Assembly: GCA_017420535.1 (NCBI GenBank)
Contig: JAFOIV010000125.1
Span: 1 to 64,000, forward strand
DNA length: 64,000 nt
DNA from: Eubacterium sp.
GTDB lineage: Bacteria; Bacillota; Clostridia; Lachnospirales; Lachnospiraceae
Direction of reading: 5' to 3'
Below are positions 55,739-64,000 of this stretch, one piece after another. Each line of letters starts with the position of its first letter. The stretch's first letter is position 1. The notes under the pieces were generated by a model. That model did not search any database and was not told the origin of the DNA. It saw only the letters and a list, made by a program, of their open reading frames with translations. Made by a program: the position numbers and the translations under genes.

Positions 55739-55847
55739 ATTTAATCCTTCTTAATTCCTAATAAATACATGGGTAGAGTATACCCATTTTTTTACATACC
55801 AACTTATTATAATAAAAAAAATTAAAATAAACAACTATATAAGAAAC

Positions 55848-55916
55848 GAAAAAACCTGCCAATAGCATCAGATTTTAGTAAATAATATCTGATAAATACA
55901 TCTGACAGGTTTTTCT
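55848..55916 (-). terminator. Terminator after EAL-domain gene
   Basis: AAACCTGTCAGATG … long arm … GGCAGGTTT with TTTTCG after it on the minus strand. The outer stem AAAACCTG/CAGGTTTT is clear; the inner part pairs imperfectly. Confidence 0.75.
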
Positions 55917-55920
55917 TATT

Positions 55921-57984
55921 TTATATCTTATCTACTATTTTTACATTCTTTGTAATATTATTAATACTTAAAGCATACATATATCTTCCGTTATGTTCAG
56001 CAATTACACGGGCTTCCAGCTCCATATATTCTTTGCCATAAGGATAGGTCATTTCCTTTTCCTCATTTTCCTGAACTCTTACCGCAAATTCACGAAGCAT
56101 TTTATGAATAGGATTATCAGGATTATTCATATTTCTTTCTGCCTCTTCGACTGATTGAACCCCACTGTCACGTAGAATCTCACTAAACAGTTCATTTGCA
56201 AAGAATATTCGGAAATGTTTCCCATCATCTTCTGAAATAGCCAGCGGCTTATCTGTAAGGAAATTAACCTTACCTACCCTGTCATAATATTCTGACTCTG
56301 ATAATTCTTCCACCACAGCCCCCTTCTCCTCACAATTTTTAATTATTTCTTCGTAAGGAGACGGCTTACTGAAATAATACCCTTGTATCTTCTCACATCC
56401 AATGCTTCTTAAAAATTCAAACTGCTCTTTATTTTCGACTCCTTCAGCAAGAGTCTGGATATTTATTTTTTTCGCCATCATTACTGCTGATTCCAGGATA
56501 TCTTTTGACTTTTTATTAAAGTTTGAAAGAAAGACCATATCAATCTTTAATTCATCGAAATCAAAGTCTTTTAGAACATTTAAAGATGAATATCCGCTTC
56601 CAAAGTCATCCATCCATACATTGTATCCTGATTCATGGAAGCCATCGATCTGTGATTTGATCCGGCTTGCATCCTCCATAAACATACTTTCAGTAATCTC
56701 AATATTCAGCATTTTTTTAGGTACATTATAAAGAGCTGCAAGATCATCAATTTCTTTTCTAATGTCTGTAAGAACAAAATCGAGTCTTGAAAGGTTAAAT
56801 GACACCGGAACGAGAGGGATATCATTTTTAACACATCTCTTATAATTTTTGCATACTTCTTCAACAATATACCTGTCCAGTTTATGGATCAGTCTTGCAT
56901 CTTCAAGTGCGGATATGAAATCGTAGGGATTAAGAAATCCCACTTCCGGATCAATCCACCTGGCGAGGGCTTCCATGCCACATAATTCACCAGTCAGTGC
57001 TCTTATCACCGGCTGATAAAATACTTTTATATAACCTTTTTCAATAGCCTTTTCTATATTATTTACCACATAGTACTGAAGATTTATCTTACGTCCCAGT
57101 TCCTCTGTATAATATATAAAATGTTCCCCCGCCTGATATTTTATGCTTTCGCAGGCAATCTGTGCATATCCAACGGAAATCTCCGCCTTCTCATTATAAT
57201 CAGTTACCAGATATGCACCTATTTTTAATTCAATAGTATTTCCTATAAGTTCTATATCCATTATGCGTCTGCTTACAGATTCAATCTTTTCTTTAATGCC
57301 TTCATGTACCGTAAGAAGAGCGAAATGATCATCTGCAAACCTTGAAATATAATCATTCTTAAAGGTATCTTTTAAAATTAATGCAACTTCCTTTAAGATC
57401 CTGTCTCCACGTTCAATGCCATATTTAATATTTATTATTTTGAAATGACTGATATTTAAATAGATATACACCATTTCCGGTGCATCTTTATTAAGAGACA
57501 TTAACTTTAGCAGCCTGGTGGCATATTCATAAAATCTTTTCTGACCAGGTAGTCCTGTTAATTTATCCACATCATAAGTAAGATATTTAATATCTGTATC
57601 TACAAGAAAGACATAATATATAAGTCCCAGTTCAGGATGCTCAACTAACTTCCCATAATCTTCCAGATATCTGACTTTATTATTTTTTGTGATTATCCTG
57701 TAATTAACATGGTCAAATTTATCAATACCAGTTATTATCTGATTCTCGATATCACTCTCAACCAGCTCGATATCATCGGGATGGACCATTTTTTTAAATG
57801 ATCCATCTGATAATTCCATAAATTCATCGAAAGAATCGCATTCAAAAATAGTGAGGGTCGCATGATTCGCATAGAGAATCTCTTCCTCTTCATTTGCTTT
57901 ATATATCAGCACTCCTCCCGGCATTGAATCAAATGCATGGAACAAGAGCTGTTCTTTATATTTATCTGCGTCATATTTCCCCAT
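55921..57984 (-). CDS. PAS-GGDEF-EAL cyclic-di-GMP phosphodiesterase
   Basis: 687 residues. PAS-like domain ~1-135, GGDEF-type domain ~135-290, EAL domain ~300-550, and a second PAS-like region ~565-687. The GGDEF loop reads FADDHF, so cyclase activity is improbable. The EAL domain keeps its signature MEALARW, ITESMFMED, DDFGSGYSSL, LKIDMVFL and LAEGVENKEQF, so c-di-GMP hydrolysis is likely. No membrane segment, so it is cytoplasmic. The PAS gene at 58001 lies 16 bases upstream and may be a co-transcribed sensor. Confidence 0.9.
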   Translation of the reverse strand: MGKYDADKYKEQLLFHAFDSMPGGVLIYKANEEEEILYANHATLTIFECDSFDEFMELSDGSFKKMVHPDDIELVESDIENQIITGIDKFDHVNYRIITKNNKVRYLEDYGKLVEHPELGLIYYVFLVDTDIKYLTYDVDKLTGLPGQKRFYEYATRLLKLMSLNKDAPEMVYIYLNISHFKIINIKYGIERGDRILKEVALILKDTFKNDYISRFADDHFALLTVHEGIKEKIESVSRRIMDIELIGNTIELKIGAYLVTDYNEKAEISVGYAQIACESIKYQAGEHFIYYTEELGRKINLQYYVVNNIEKAIEKGYIKVFYQPVIRALTGELCGMEALARWIDPEVGFLNPYDFISALEDARLIHKLDRYIVEEVCKNYKRCVKNDIPLVPVSFNLSRLDFVLTDIRKEIDDLAALYNVPKKMLNIEITESMFMEDASRIKSQIDGFHESGYNVWMDDFGSGYSSLNVLKDFDFDELKIDMVFLSNFNKKSKDILESAVMMAKKINIQTLAEGVENKEQFEFLRSIGCEKIQGYYFSKPSPYEEIIKNCEEKGAVVEELSESEYYDRVGKVNFLTDKPLAISEDDGKHFRIFFANELFSEILRDSGVQSVEEAERNMNNPDNPIHKMLREFAVRVQENEEKEMTYPYGKEYMELEARVIAEHNGRYMYALSINNITKNVKIVDKI

Positions 57985-58000
57985 ATGCTAATCCCCCGCC

Positions 58001-58375
58001 TTAGTCTATAAGTCTGAAAAATTCAATCGCTCCTATGGTTTTATCTCCATCGTATAAACAATCCGTTTCAACTTTAACTTTTATCCTCTCTTGGGATTTA
58101 CTAAGAAGCCTTACTTCAGCTTCCCTCTTCTCCCCATCAAACATGCTTCCCAGCATAGGACACATAGTATTACAAAGATGAACATCATCTTCCGTTATAT
58201 GATCAAGTCCACCTTCAAAGCAATACTTTCCCATCATTTCGTCTGCTGTATAGCCAGTGATCTCTTCTGCTTTTTTATTCCAATAGGTAATTCGTCTATC
58301 CTCATCAAGACAATATACCCCAATATCTGAATTATCAAAATCTTCTTTATTATTTAAAAAAAAACTATTTTTCAT
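58001..58375 (-). CDS. Single-domain PAS protein
   Basis: 124 residues from MKNSFFLNNKEDFDNSD at 58375 with GGGGG upstream. It is one PAS fold (DIGVYCLDEDRRITYWNKKAEEITGYTADEMMGKYC) with the HLCNTMCPM segment seen in PAS domains of c-di-GMP proteins. No output domain. It directly precedes the EAL gene and probably feeds a signal to it. The terminator of ygiQ ends just before its ribosome site. Confidence 0.75.
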   Translation of the reverse strand: MKNSFFLNNKEDFDNSDIGVYCLDEDRRITYWNKKAEEITGYTADEMMGKYCFEGGLDHITEDDVHLCNTMCPMLGSMFDGEKREAEVRLLSKSQERIKVKVETDCLYDGDKTIGAIEFFRLID

Positions 58376-58388
58376 AAGCGCCCCCATA

Positions 58389-58432
58389 AAAAAATCCTGT
58401 AAATGCAACACATATACAGGATAATTTTATCA
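58389..58432 (-). terminator. Terminator after ygiQ-like gene
   Basis: ATCCTGTA … TTACAGGAT stem with seven T on the minus strand. The tail abuts the PAS gene's ribosome site. Confidence 0.85.
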
Positions 58433-58469
58433 TATGGAATATTTGTTCTCTATAAAATGACTTTTAAGT

Positions 58470-60371
58470 TCATAAATTTTTCTTATATTTTACTTTGTTT
58501 TGCTTTATCTTTCCTTGTTTCTCCGGTTTCTTCTTTCCACGCTTCTCTTGATTAATCTTTCCTCGGTTCTCTGGATTCATCTTTCTAGGTGGAATGAGAC
58601 ATTTCTCTCCAAATCCAATCAGGTCTTTCCTGTTCGCCTTAAGCAAAGCCTCTTTCACCAATTCATAATTTTCAGGTTTTTTATATTGAAGAAGAGCCCT
58701 CTGCATTGCCTTCTCATGCATATCATGAGCTGACCTAACTTTTTTCATGGTTCTTGGATCAAGGCCTGTGTAATACATAACCGTTGAAACTGTGGATGGT
58801 GTCGGATAAAAATCCTGCACCTGTTCCGGCATATATCCCATATCCCTTATAGCTTCCGCAAGAGCAATGGCATCATTTAAATCCGAACCCGGATGAGAAG
58901 AAATAAGATAAGGAACAAGGTACTGATCTTTCTTACATTCCTTATTTATTTTTTCAAACCTCTGACAGAATCTGTGATATACCTCACTTCTTGGTTTTCC
59001 CATAAGATCCAGCACGTGATCAGTTACATGTTCCGGCGCTACACGAAGCTGGCCTGAGATATGATATTTTATCAACTCTCTAAGAAATGTATCATCCTTA
59101 TCTGCAAGGACATAATCAAACCTTATACCAGATCTGATAAAAACCTTTTTAACTCCCGGAAGATTTCTTAGTTCACGCAGGATCTGAACATATGCCTTAT
59201 GATCCACCTTCATATTTGGACAAACTTCTGGATAAAGGCACTGCTTATTCGGACATACGCCATATTTCTTTTGCTTCTCACAAGCTGGATGATCAAAATC
59301 TGCCGTAGGTCCTCCCACGTCATAGATATATCCTTTGAAATCCGGCTGTTCTATCATCCATTTTGCTTCCTTAAGAATGGATTCCTTGGATCTCGCCTGC
59401 AAAACTCTTCCCTGATGAAATGTTATTGCACAGAAACTGCATCCCCCAAAGCATCCTCGATTTACAGTAAGGGAAAATTTCATGTCTCCAAAAGCCGGAA
59501 CCCCTCCTAGTTTGTCATAGGAAGAATGCCATTTATTTTCATAAGGAAGTGCATATACATCATCTAATTCCATAGTAGTAAGGGGGCGCATTGGAGGATT
59601 CTGTATCACAAATCTGTGAGCTCCATACTGTTCCACCAAAGTTTTTCCACTTATACTATCCGTATTCATGTGCTGTACTCTAAAGGACTCTGCATATTTT
59701 GTTTTATCCTGAAGACATTCATCATAAGAAGGAAGCATTATATGATCATATACTGTATCAAGGTTTTTAGCATTATATGCAGTTCCCGCCACATAAGTTA
59801 TATCTCTTATGGCTATTCCTGAATTAAGTGCATCAGCCACTTCAACTGTAGCCAGTTCTCCCATTCCATATATTAAAAGATCTGCCCCAGAATCAAGAAG
59901 AATAGATTTTTTATACTTATCCGCCCAATAATCATAATGAGCCAGACGTCTTAAGCTCGCTTCAATACCGCCTATTATTATAGGCATGTCATTTCCATAC
60001 TCTTTTCTTATCATCTGGGAGTAGCATATAGTAGCATTATCCGGTCTTCTTCCAGCTTTTCCGCCAGGCGTATAAGCATCCTCATGTCTTCTTTTTTTAT
60101 TAACTGTATAATGATTTACCATGGAATCCATATTACCAGCTGATACTAAGAAGCCAAGACGTGGCTTTCCTAATGCTGTAATACTTGCAGAGTTTTTATA
60201 ATCCGGCTGTGAAATGATAGCTACTTTATAACCATGAGCTTCAAGTGTACGGCTTATTATGGCCGGACCAAATGAAGAATGATCAACGTAAGCATCCCCG
60301 ATCACATATATAAAATCAGCTGTATCCCAGCCTCTTTCCTTCATTTCATTTTTAGATATTGGTAAAAACAT
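58470..60371 (-). CDS. YgiQ-family radical SAM protein
   Basis: 633 residues, the length of YgiQ. N-terminal cobalamin-like fold (FIYVIGDAYVDHSSFGPAIISR), cluster motif RGCFGGCSFCAITFHQGR at ~305 with C-x3-C-x2-C, then VTDHVLDLMGKPRSEVYHRF and LVPYLISSHPGSDLNDAI. The C-terminal tail is very Lys-rich (KRGKKKPEKQGKIKQNK). The family is widespread; its substrate is not established. It has its own terminator and is probably monocistronic. Confidence 0.93.
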   Translation of the reverse strand: MFLPISKNEMKERGWDTADFIYVIGDAYVDHSSFGPAIISRTLEAHGYKVAIISQPDYKNSASITALGKPRLGFLVSAGNMDSMVNHYTVNKKRRHEDAYTPGGKAGRRPDNATICYSQMIRKEYGNDMPIIIGGIEASLRRLAHYDYWADKYKKSILLDSGADLLIYGMGELATVEVADALNSGIAIRDITYVAGTAYNAKNLDTVYDHIMLPSYDECLQDKTKYAESFRVQHMNTDSISGKTLVEQYGAHRFVIQNPPMRPLTTMELDDVYALPYENKWHSSYDKLGGVPAFGDMKFSLTVNRGCFGGCSFCAITFHQGRVLQARSKESILKEAKWMIEQPDFKGYIYDVGGPTADFDHPACEKQKKYGVCPNKQCLYPEVCPNMKVDHKAYVQILRELRNLPGVKKVFIRSGIRFDYVLADKDDTFLRELIKYHISGQLRVAPEHVTDHVLDLMGKPRSEVYHRFCQRFEKINKECKKDQYLVPYLISSHPGSDLNDAIALAEAIRDMGYMPEQVQDFYPTPSTVSTVMYYTGLDPRTMKKVRSAHDMHEKAMQRALLQYKKPENYELVKEALLKANRKDLIGFGEKCLIPPRKMNPENRGKINQEKRGKKKPEKQGKIKQNKVKYKKNL

Positions 60372-60500
60372 CCGTCAAAAATCCTTTGCTTTATCATATA
60401 AATATTTCTATGTTTTTTTGTTATTTTACGCTATAGACAACTTTCACTGCAAGGATAAAAATACCACTCATCAATCTAAAGATTAATGGCAATAAAATAA

Positions 60501-60545
60501 GCTGATGACCTTTGAAAACGAACAAAAACAAAGATCATCAGCTAA
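60501..60545 (-). terminator. Hairpin after AAC(3)-like gene
   Basis: AGCTGATGATC-TTTG … CAAA-GGTCATCAGCT stem with TTATTTTATT tail on the minus strand. The rest of the 60372-60625 gap shows nothing else. Confidence 0.7.
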
Positions 60546-60625
60546 ATAAGTGAGTTTAAAGCGGGTAAAATGCTAAAGGGAAACTCATACCCTCTAAGCC
60601 AAATTAAATTGTGAGACTAACTGAC

Positions 60626-61420
60626 TTATTTTCTGTTTGCTTCAATCCATTTTACAGAAAAATCAACTATATCACGCTGATTCATAAGTCTGAGTTCGGC
60701 GTCTCCTGCCTTAGCATGCGCTACAGAACACTCTGCCTCAAATGCTTCTCCAATGGCATCAAAATCTTCGCCATCAACAAATAAAGTATCATATGCCTTC
60801 CATACTCTCTTTCCATTTTCCATAATGGCACTATATTCAGTACAATTATGTTTTCCAGGATACTCAGCTCTAACATCTGCAAGATGAATAGATGTATTCT
60901 TATCATATCCAACACCGATAAGAAGTACTTTGGCATTTAATTCATATAATTTTGCTATAGGTGAACCCTCTCCAAAGATATTAGAGAGATCATGATCTTT
61001 TGTAAGATACTCAGCATGTTTTCCCCATGCAGCAACAGATCTAGCTGGATGATCACTTCTTAAAGCCCCAGGCCAGCTTCTAAACATTTCTGCAACGGCA
61101 CCCATTGTATTAGTAGGAGTTATAGCCTTATCATATGCTGGCCAGTTATCTCTTATGATCTGCCAGTCATCCTTTGAGATAGTCCAATGAACGCCATCTT
61201 CCGGATCAAGATTCTTCCATGACTGAGTTGGCATCATGATTGTTCCTTCACTGCCTACTGTCTCAATTAAAGCTTCAATAACTCCCTGGGCTCCGCCACA
61301 TACATATCCGATACTTCCAAGTGAAGTATGCACCATTACAGTGTCCCCACTAGCAAGTCCTAATTCCATTAATGATTTTTTTATATCTTCTTTAGTAACT
61401 GTTGTCATAAACTTTTCCAT
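60626..61420 (-). CDS. Antibiotic N-acetyltransferase, AAC(3) family
   Basis: 264 residues, usual AAC(3) length. Motifs: VMVHTSLGSIGYVCGGAQGVIEAL, GTIMMPTQSW, SDHPARSVAAWGKHAEYL, GEGSPIAKLYELNAKVLLIGVGYDKNTSIHLAD. It transfers acetyl from CoA to an amine. Many chromosomal members (YokD-like) do not confer aminoglycoside resistance, so clinical relevance cannot be inferred. Single gene. Confidence 0.88.
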   Translation of the reverse strand: MEKFMTTVTKEDIKKSLMELGLASGDTVMVHTSLGSIGYVCGGAQGVIEALIETVGSEGTIMMPTQSWKNLDPEDGVHWTISKDDWQIIRDNWPAYDKAITPTNTMGAVAEMFRSWPGALRSDHPARSVAAWGKHAEYLTKDHDLSNIFGEGSPIAKLYELNAKVLLIGVGYDKNTSIHLADVRAEYPGKHNCTEYSAIMENGKRVWKAYDTLFVDGEDFDAIGEAFEAECSVAHAKAGDAELRLMNQRDIVDFSVKWIEANRK

Positions 61421-61591
61421 ATAATATCTCCTGTCAATTCATTAGATTTATTATCTGTCCTGTTTATGATTATTACCTAAGTTTCCTTATTTGGCAATAG
61501 GTTAAACGCATAACCTAGAAAAAATATTTTCTTTATTGAAAATAAGTTACACGCTCACCCGCTTTTTTTGCTGATACTCTGCTTATAATGC

Positions 61592-61999
61592 TTAGTTTTG
61601 TTTTGAAAGCATGATTCCTGATCCTAATAAAACAAGCGATCCAAAAATTGCGATCCAGAACCCGAGTCCTTGTGTCACAAGTCCCAGATCGATCCTTTTA
61701 AGTGCTCTTACCACTGTATCAGCACTTTCAAAACGTGCTGCAAAGAAAATGTTTGCTGCCAGTGATGCAATACCTGCAATACTTGTAGCAAGTCCGCTTC
61801 CTTTAAATGCAGCATAACATCCTGCAATCGCTATTATGATAATGATTACTCCACCAACTCTATTGCTCTCAAATACAGTAAGTGTACTATATCTGATATC
61901 CATATAATCTCTGTCAACACTTGGCAAAAACAAAGCAATTATTATCACAAACGATGATATGATTCCTAAAAATCTCCCTACTTTATTAATGGTCTTCAT
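61592..61999 (-). CDS. Small four-TM membrane protein
   Basis: 135 residues with about four hydrophobic segments (FLGIISSFVIIIALFLP, VGGVIIIIIAIAGCYAAF, GLATSIAGIASLAANIFFAA, LGFWIAIFGSLVLLGSGIML). Charged residues lie at the loops (DRDYMD between the first two). Start ATG at 61999 with AAGG upstream. Not recognised. Confidence 0.6.
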   Translation of the reverse strand: MKTINKVGRFLGIISSFVIIIALFLPSVDRDYMDIRYSTLTVFESNRVGGVIIIIIAIAGCYAAFKGSGLATSIAGIASLAANIFFAARFESADTVVRALKRIDLGLVTQGLGFWIAIFGSLVLLGSGIMLSKQN

Positions 62000-62119
62000 A
62001 TCAACCTTCCTTAATCCCCATTTAATGACTTTTTACATAAATTTTATTATTCTATAATACGCCTTATTTATTATGAATGTCTATACAAAAAAAGGACGTG
62101 AAGAGATATGCCGTCATAT

Positions 62120-63862
62120 TTAATCTACTTGCTGAAGTATATAATCCTCACCATAATCGAATATAGCCCTCACCATCTCCTTTGTTACAGGGATGTATTC
62201 ATCAAAATCAACTCTTGCTTTATGATCTTTTAAGGTGTCGATTGCAATGTCTCCTTCTGGAGTAAGATTTGGAACTACTGAAAAAGAAAATGAGCCTGTT
62301 GAAATATCCATTGCCTGTACAGCCTGACAGGAATTATTACTTTTTGTTATTCCTTTTATTTTTACATTAGGATACTCTCCCATCATGTAAACCATATCGT
62401 CCCCGGCACTGACTGTCTGGGCATTTACAAGCAGGGTGATATTTCCATCATGCCAAAGATCTTCGCCTTCATAACTAACAGCCTCTTCTCCTATTATGTA
62501 TCTTCCGTCTTCTCCTCTTTCATATGTAGCTGTGTTTTCATTTATCTTTGCTGAATAATAAGCTAAATGCTTTCCCTCAGGGGCAAAGAGACACGCCACT
62601 CCCCTTACCATAAATGGACTTCCTCCTGTATTTGATCTAAGGTCGATTATTATATTCTTATATCCTGCATCTTTATAGGCTAAAAGCTCACTTCTAAGCT
62701 TATCTGTCATTTCACTATAGTCTGTTCCAGCATAAGTTTTCATATCATAAGCCATCTGATAAATCCTAAGGACAACAGTTTCTTCATTTAAAGCTTCCCA
62801 GCCGAGATTGTTTATCTTAAGACCTTTATCAATAGTCATTAATGTATTATAAAGCCTAGGGGCATAAGCTCCCAGCTTATTTACTGTTACAGTCTTTTCT
62901 TTTCCTTCTTCATCAATAAATGAAATCTCTACCGAATCTCCTCCCATACCTGCCACATACATCGGCTTATAGAATTCTTCGTTTTCATCTACTGGTGCCT
63001 GAAAGAAATAGTATTTTATATCATCGTAATAATCTTCTATATTTTTTCCATTCCATTTAGTGATAACAGTACCATTTTTAATTCCTGCATTTAAAAGACT
63101 GAGCCTGTCATTATCTGAGTTTTTTGTTTTAAATTCTAACCTTGCATCCTTAAATAATTTAATCTCTTCATCTTCTAAGTAATTCCCTTCTTCTAAACTC
63201 TTTATTGAATAAGAAGCCTTGCTTCCTTCAACATTTACTGCCACAAATTCTCCTGAAGAAAGCTTTATTATTGAAAGTCCGTAATCATTGCCATAGGACT
63301 CACAAATGATACGGCTCACTTCTTTATCCTTCATATTTCCAGGTGCATAACCTACATGGCCGTCATAGAATTCCTGAGAAAACTGCTGCCAAAGCTGATA
63401 ATTTAAAGTAAGATCCTGCTTTTTATCCGCCTCCTTAAACAAAGGCTGATATTTAAGATAAAGCCCATCAAAATCTATTCCCTTTTCTTCTGACAAAACA
63501 TAATGCTCTTTCATAGTGTGGTAGACATTTTCAAAATCTTCACTTATGGAATATCTTTTATAATTTTTTGAAAATTTCATCATAAGCAAACTGCTTAATG
63601 ATAAAAGAAATGCTGCCAAGGCTATGCCCCTTCTTACATTAATCTTCTCCGTAAACAGACTAAGGCAGAGCAAAGAGGAAGCTAAATAAAGCCCCGCCAT
63701 TATCAGATTAAAGCCCACAAAACCAAGCATAATTAAGGCAACTGCCACCGGTACAAAAAATAAAACCCTGCCTTTTGGAGTGGGATATTTTTTTAAACGT
63801 ACTGACATAAAAAATAGAAATACTGACAGTAATATCTCCAAAATCGCAAATGATATATCCAC
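62120..63862 (-). CDS. Membrane-anchored S41-family peptidase
   Basis: 580 residues. Three to four hydrophobic segments in the first ~110 residues, then an extracellular part with N-terminal helical region and the S41 core: GTVITKWNGKNIEDYY (PDZ-like), IIIDLRSNTGGSP and QTVSAGDDMVYMMGEYP with the probable nucleophile Ser. It probably cleaves proteins at the cell surface. N-terminal multi-span anchoring is unusual for S41 enzymes, which normally have a single signal anchor. Confidence 0.82.
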   Translation of the reverse strand: MDISFAILEILLSVFLFFMSVRLKKYPTPKGRVLFFVPVAVALIMLGFVGFNLIMAGLYLASSLLCLSLFTEKINVRRGIALAAFLLSLSSLLMMKFSKNYKRYSISEDFENVYHTMKEHYVLSEEKGIDFDGLYLKYQPLFKEADKKQDLTLNYQLWQQFSQEFYDGHVGYAPGNMKDKEVSRIICESYGNDYGLSIIKLSSGEFVAVNVEGSKASYSIKSLEEGNYLEDEEIKLFKDARLEFKTKNSDNDRLSLLNAGIKNGTVITKWNGKNIEDYYDDIKYYFFQAPVDENEEFYKPMYVAGMGGDSVEISFIDEEGKEKTVTVNKLGAYAPRLYNTLMTIDKGLKINNLGWEALNEETVVLRIYQMAYDMKTYAGTDYSEMTDKLRSELLAYKDAGYKNIIIDLRSNTGGSPFMVRGVACLFAPEGKHLAYYSAKINENTATYERGEDGRYIIGEEAVSYEGEDLWHDGNITLLVNAQTVSAGDDMVYMMGEYPNVKIKGITKSNNSCQAVQAMDISTGSFSFSVVPNLTPEGDIAIDTLKDHKARVDFDEYIPVTKEMVRAIFDYGEDYILQQVD

Positions 63863-63958
63863 GGAAATCCTCCTTTTATTTCTACTAAATATTTTGTATT
63901 CTTAACAACACCGACCCATAGTTCATTTCTCTTAAATACGGAATATTTTTAAAACAAG

Positions 63959-64000
63959 TTATAGCTCATCCCTTCTAAATAGTGCATATCCTAAAAGAAG
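63959..64000 (-). CDS. C-terminal end of an ABC-2 type permease (partial)
   Basis: The last 13 codons on the minus strand read LLLGYALFRRDEL-stop, the typical end of ABC-2 membrane permeases (…GYxLFRRRDL). The rest lies beyond the window. The 96-base gap to the S41 gene suggests a shared transcript. Confidence 0.5.
   Translation of the reverse strand, partial: LLLGYALFRRDEL

Noticed and set aside
60626..61420. Reporting an aminoglycoside resistance gene
   Set aside because: The family is right, but many chromosomal members give no resistance and there is no mobile-element context.

Overview
The window is a low-GC Firmicutes chromosome segment, most likely from a Lachnospiraceae member (Butyrivibrio/Lachnospira-like gut Clostridia). 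The evidence is the AT-rich sequence, Gram-positive ribosome binding sites, a Trp T-box leader, a SufCBDSU iron-sulphur operon, DnaD/DnaI-type replication loading genes, and an rpmG-secE-nusG-rplK-rplA block. Nearly all genes are on the minus strand. Only murC, the dnaD-like gene, dnaI and prs (40.7-45.9 kb) are on the plus strand. The species assignment is inference.

Layout. 0-10.3 kb is an accessory secretion locus. It holds a type I secretion ABC transporter (cut by the window edge), a 1796-residue RTX protein, a shortened paralogue, and three small membrane proteins. These form three tandem modules (leader repeat, small membrane protein, RTX gene). Module 1 is full, module 2 is truncated and frameshifted, and module 3 keeps only the first and last codons of its RTX gene. 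Each module starts with a copied promoter region carrying a TA-dinucleotide tract between the -35 and -10 boxes. Tract length differs between copies, which suggests possible phase variation. 10.3-18.3 kb: a PurF-like protein lacking the N-terminal catalytic Cys, then a T-box-controlled trpEGDCBA operon without trpF. 18.3-23.2 kb: two paralogous membrane proteins, a Uup-like ABC-F ATPase, a GC-rich structured intergenic element, a CvfB-like S1 protein, a small unknown gene and tRNA-Gln. 23.3-28.6 kb: a sodium:solute symporter with an operator-like palindrome, a large surface protein (cell-wall-binding repeats, Ig-like domains, predicted beta-propeller) and tRNA-Arg.

28.7-30.8 kb holds a phosphopantetheinyl transferase, an unrecognised protein and a free-standing acyl carrier protein, a possible miniature carrier-protein pathway. 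30.9-35.0 kb: the ribosomal/Sec/NusG block, an RsuA-like pseudouridine synthase and UppP. 35.1-38.4 kb: a polysaccharide/teichoic-acid ABC exporter, a lipoprotein and ilvE. 38.4-40.7 kb: nadB-nadC, divergent from murC. 40.7-45.9 kb: murC, dnaD-like, dnaI and prs.

46.0-55.7 kb: a LysR regulator, then a long apparent operon in the order Mre11-like protein, YhaN-like membrane ATPase, amidohydrolase, sufC-B-D-S-U. The Mre11-like protein has lost essentially all its metal-binding motifs, and its ATPase partner has lost the usual Walker B acidic residue, so this looks like a repurposed non-nucleolytic pair. 55.9-64.0 kb: a PAS-GGDEF-EAL protein with a degenerate GGDEF, a PAS protein, a YgiQ radical SAM protein, an AAC(3)-family acetyltransferase, a small membrane protein, a membrane-anchored S41 peptidase and the last codons of a probable ABC-2 permease.

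The best candidates for undescribed biology are the RTX/small-membrane-protein modules with TA-tract promoters and the pseudo-nuclease/ATPase pair in the suf operon. All function calls rest on reading motifs by eye; no database search was possible.
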